The translations under genes and the position numbers were made by a program. The notes beneath the pieces are model-generated. The model was not told where the DNA came from and searched no databases. It was given only the letters and a program-made list of their open reading frames with translations. From Bacteroidota bacterium (lineage in GTDB: Bacteria; Bacteroidota; Bacteroidia; Bacteroidales; Paludibacteraceae), in assembly GCA_023459355.1 (NCBI GenBank), contig JAEWUM010000033.1, forward strand, positions 80,803 through 144,802: a stretch of DNA of 64,000 nt, given 5' to 3'. Shown one piece after another: positions 63,163 to 64,000 of this stretch (its first letter is position 1; every line of letters begins with the position of its first letter).

Positions 63163-63212
63163 CAACAGTTACAATAAAATTACTGTATACACGCAATTTG
63201 AAACGTAATCCT

Positions 63213-64000
63213 ATGGAAGAGCATAAACACATTTGGCAGTTTTCACGCATTGGTGGCGTGAACAGGGTGAATCTCGAATCGGGTGCCGACCTGCAACACC
63301 TTGGTGAACTGGATCAAAAACTGTGGACAGCACTAAGCTGCCCTGTACATGGCCTGGAGGTTGATTTCAAAACGCTGGAATTGATTGATACTGATAAGGA
63401 CGGCAAAATCAAAGTGCCTGAAATACTGGCTGCCGTGAGGTGGATACTTACGGTAATCAAAAACCCGGATGACCTGATCCGACATAATAAATGTCTGCCT
63501 TTAGCTGCCATTAATGATGAAAATCCGCTGGGTAAAGATTTGCTTGCTTCGTCGAAACAAATCCTGAAAAATCTGGGTAAAGCTGATAGTGAGGAGCTAA
63601 CCGTTGAAGATACTTCCGATACGGAAGCAATTTTTGCCAAAACAAGATTTAACGGGGATGGTGTTATTACAGAAGATACCACTAAAGATGAAAATCTGAA
63701 AAAATGCATTCTTGATATCATTGCCTGTATTGGTAGTGTGCTCGACCGCAGTGGAAAGCAGGGCGTTTCCACCGAACAAATCGAATTATTCTTCCAGAAT
63801 TGTGAGGATTATGCCGCATGGCATGCCAAAGCGGAAAATAACAGTCCGGTCATATTGCCTTATGGTGCTGATACCCAAAAGGCTTTTGATGCTTTTAAAG
63901 CGGTACGTGCTAAAATTGATGATTATTTCGTGCGCTGCCGGTTGGCCGAATTCGATCCGGTATCTGCAGATGTATTGAACACCCTGACAGCCCGTTTTGA
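63213..64000 (+). CDS. Large EF-hand-like protein of unknown function, N-terminal part
   Basis: An open frame from ATG at 63213 runs off the window end (262 codons seen, no stop). It begins MEEHKHIWQFSRIGGVNRVNL and contains an EF-hand-like loop DTDKDGKIKVPEI (residues about 59-71) and a second acidic loop, FNGDGVITEDTTKDE. No signal peptide is present, so it is probably cytoplasmic. I recall long uncharacterised Bacteroidales proteins starting with the same WQFSRIGGVNRVN-type sequence and an LWTALSCPV stretch; their role is not known. Its own consensus promoter lies just upstream. Confidence 0.75.
   Translation, partial: MEEHKHIWQFSRIGGVNRVNLESGADLQHLGELDQKLWTALSCPVHGLEVDFKTLELIDTDKDGKIKVPEILAAVRWILTVIKNPDDLIRHNKCLPLAAINDENPLGKDLLASSKQILKNLGKADSEELTVEDTSDTEAIFAKTRFNGDGVITEDTTKDENLKKCILDIIACIGSVLDRSGKQGVSTEQIELFFQNCEDYAAWHAKAENNSPVILPYGADTQKAFDAFKAVRAKIDDYFVRCRLAEFDPVSADVLNTLTARF

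Noticed and set aside
1..64000. Defence, phage or toxin-antitoxin island
   Set aside because: No integrase, restriction, toxin or phage structural genes were recognised; the YwqK/MORN repeats at 12092 belong to a TonB-domain protein, not a toxin system.

Overview
The window comes from a Bacteroidota genome, most likely a Bacteroidales lineage that has a type IX secretion system (T9SS). The evidence is SusC/SusD pairs, a hybrid two-component regulator (HTCS), SPII lipoproteins, T9SS type A C-terminal sorting domains on several enzymes, promoters of the TTTG-N19/20-TAnnTTTG type, and few Shine-Dalgarno sites. A genus cannot be given from sequence alone.

Positions 1-42241 are one large polysaccharide utilization locus (PUL) for glycosaminoglycans, all on the + strand. 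The left block (1-12003) has the end of a SusD, a SusE-position lipoprotein, three chondroitinase-ABC-type PL8 lyases and a GH88 unsaturated glucuronyl hydrolase. After a TonB-like gene and an orphan ORF comes the core (13371-25608): SusC, SusD, a candidate surface binding protein, a ROK sugar kinase, heparinase II (PL21), a sulfatase and a GH16 enzyme. A second, paralogous binding protein (25864) precedes the HTCS regulator (27026). The right block (31191-42241) has a second GH88, heparinase III (PL12), a sulfatase, a fourth PL8, a GlcNAc-6-O-sulfatase-like protein and a DUF3604 lipoprotein. Together they predict depolymerisation of chondroitin/dermatan sulfate or hyaluronan (PL8) and heparin/heparan sulfate (PL12, PL21), desulfation, hydrolysis of the unsaturated uronate (GH88) and phosphorylation of released sugar (ROK). 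Three PL8 enzymes and the GH16 carry T9SS tails and are predicted to be at the cell surface. The heparinases lack such tails and are predicted to be periplasmic. A 27-bp motif upstream of SusC, of the 25864 gene and of the second GH88 is a candidate HTCS operator.

Positions 42246-64000 are mainly housekeeping: TamL/TamB envelope assembly (minus strand), a secreted lactonase-like propeller, nagB (glucosamine-6-phosphate deaminase, which could receive PUL amino sugars), a small lipoprotein, an AsmA-like protein, an FtsX-type permease, an aminotransferase, a TonB-dependent receptor, a DMT transporter, rlmB, an RluA-type pseudouridine synthase and the start of a large EF-hand-like protein that runs off the window.

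This half also holds a family of perfect 28-bp palindromes that begin with GTAG (three copies). They are associated with a decayed REP-associated tyrosine transposase (RAYT), and each copy adjoins a short tandem-repeat array. Other gene borders carry 6-7 bp repeat units arranged as hairpins. No gene-free stretch exceeds 300 bases. I saw no tRNA, rRNA, CRISPR array or defence system.
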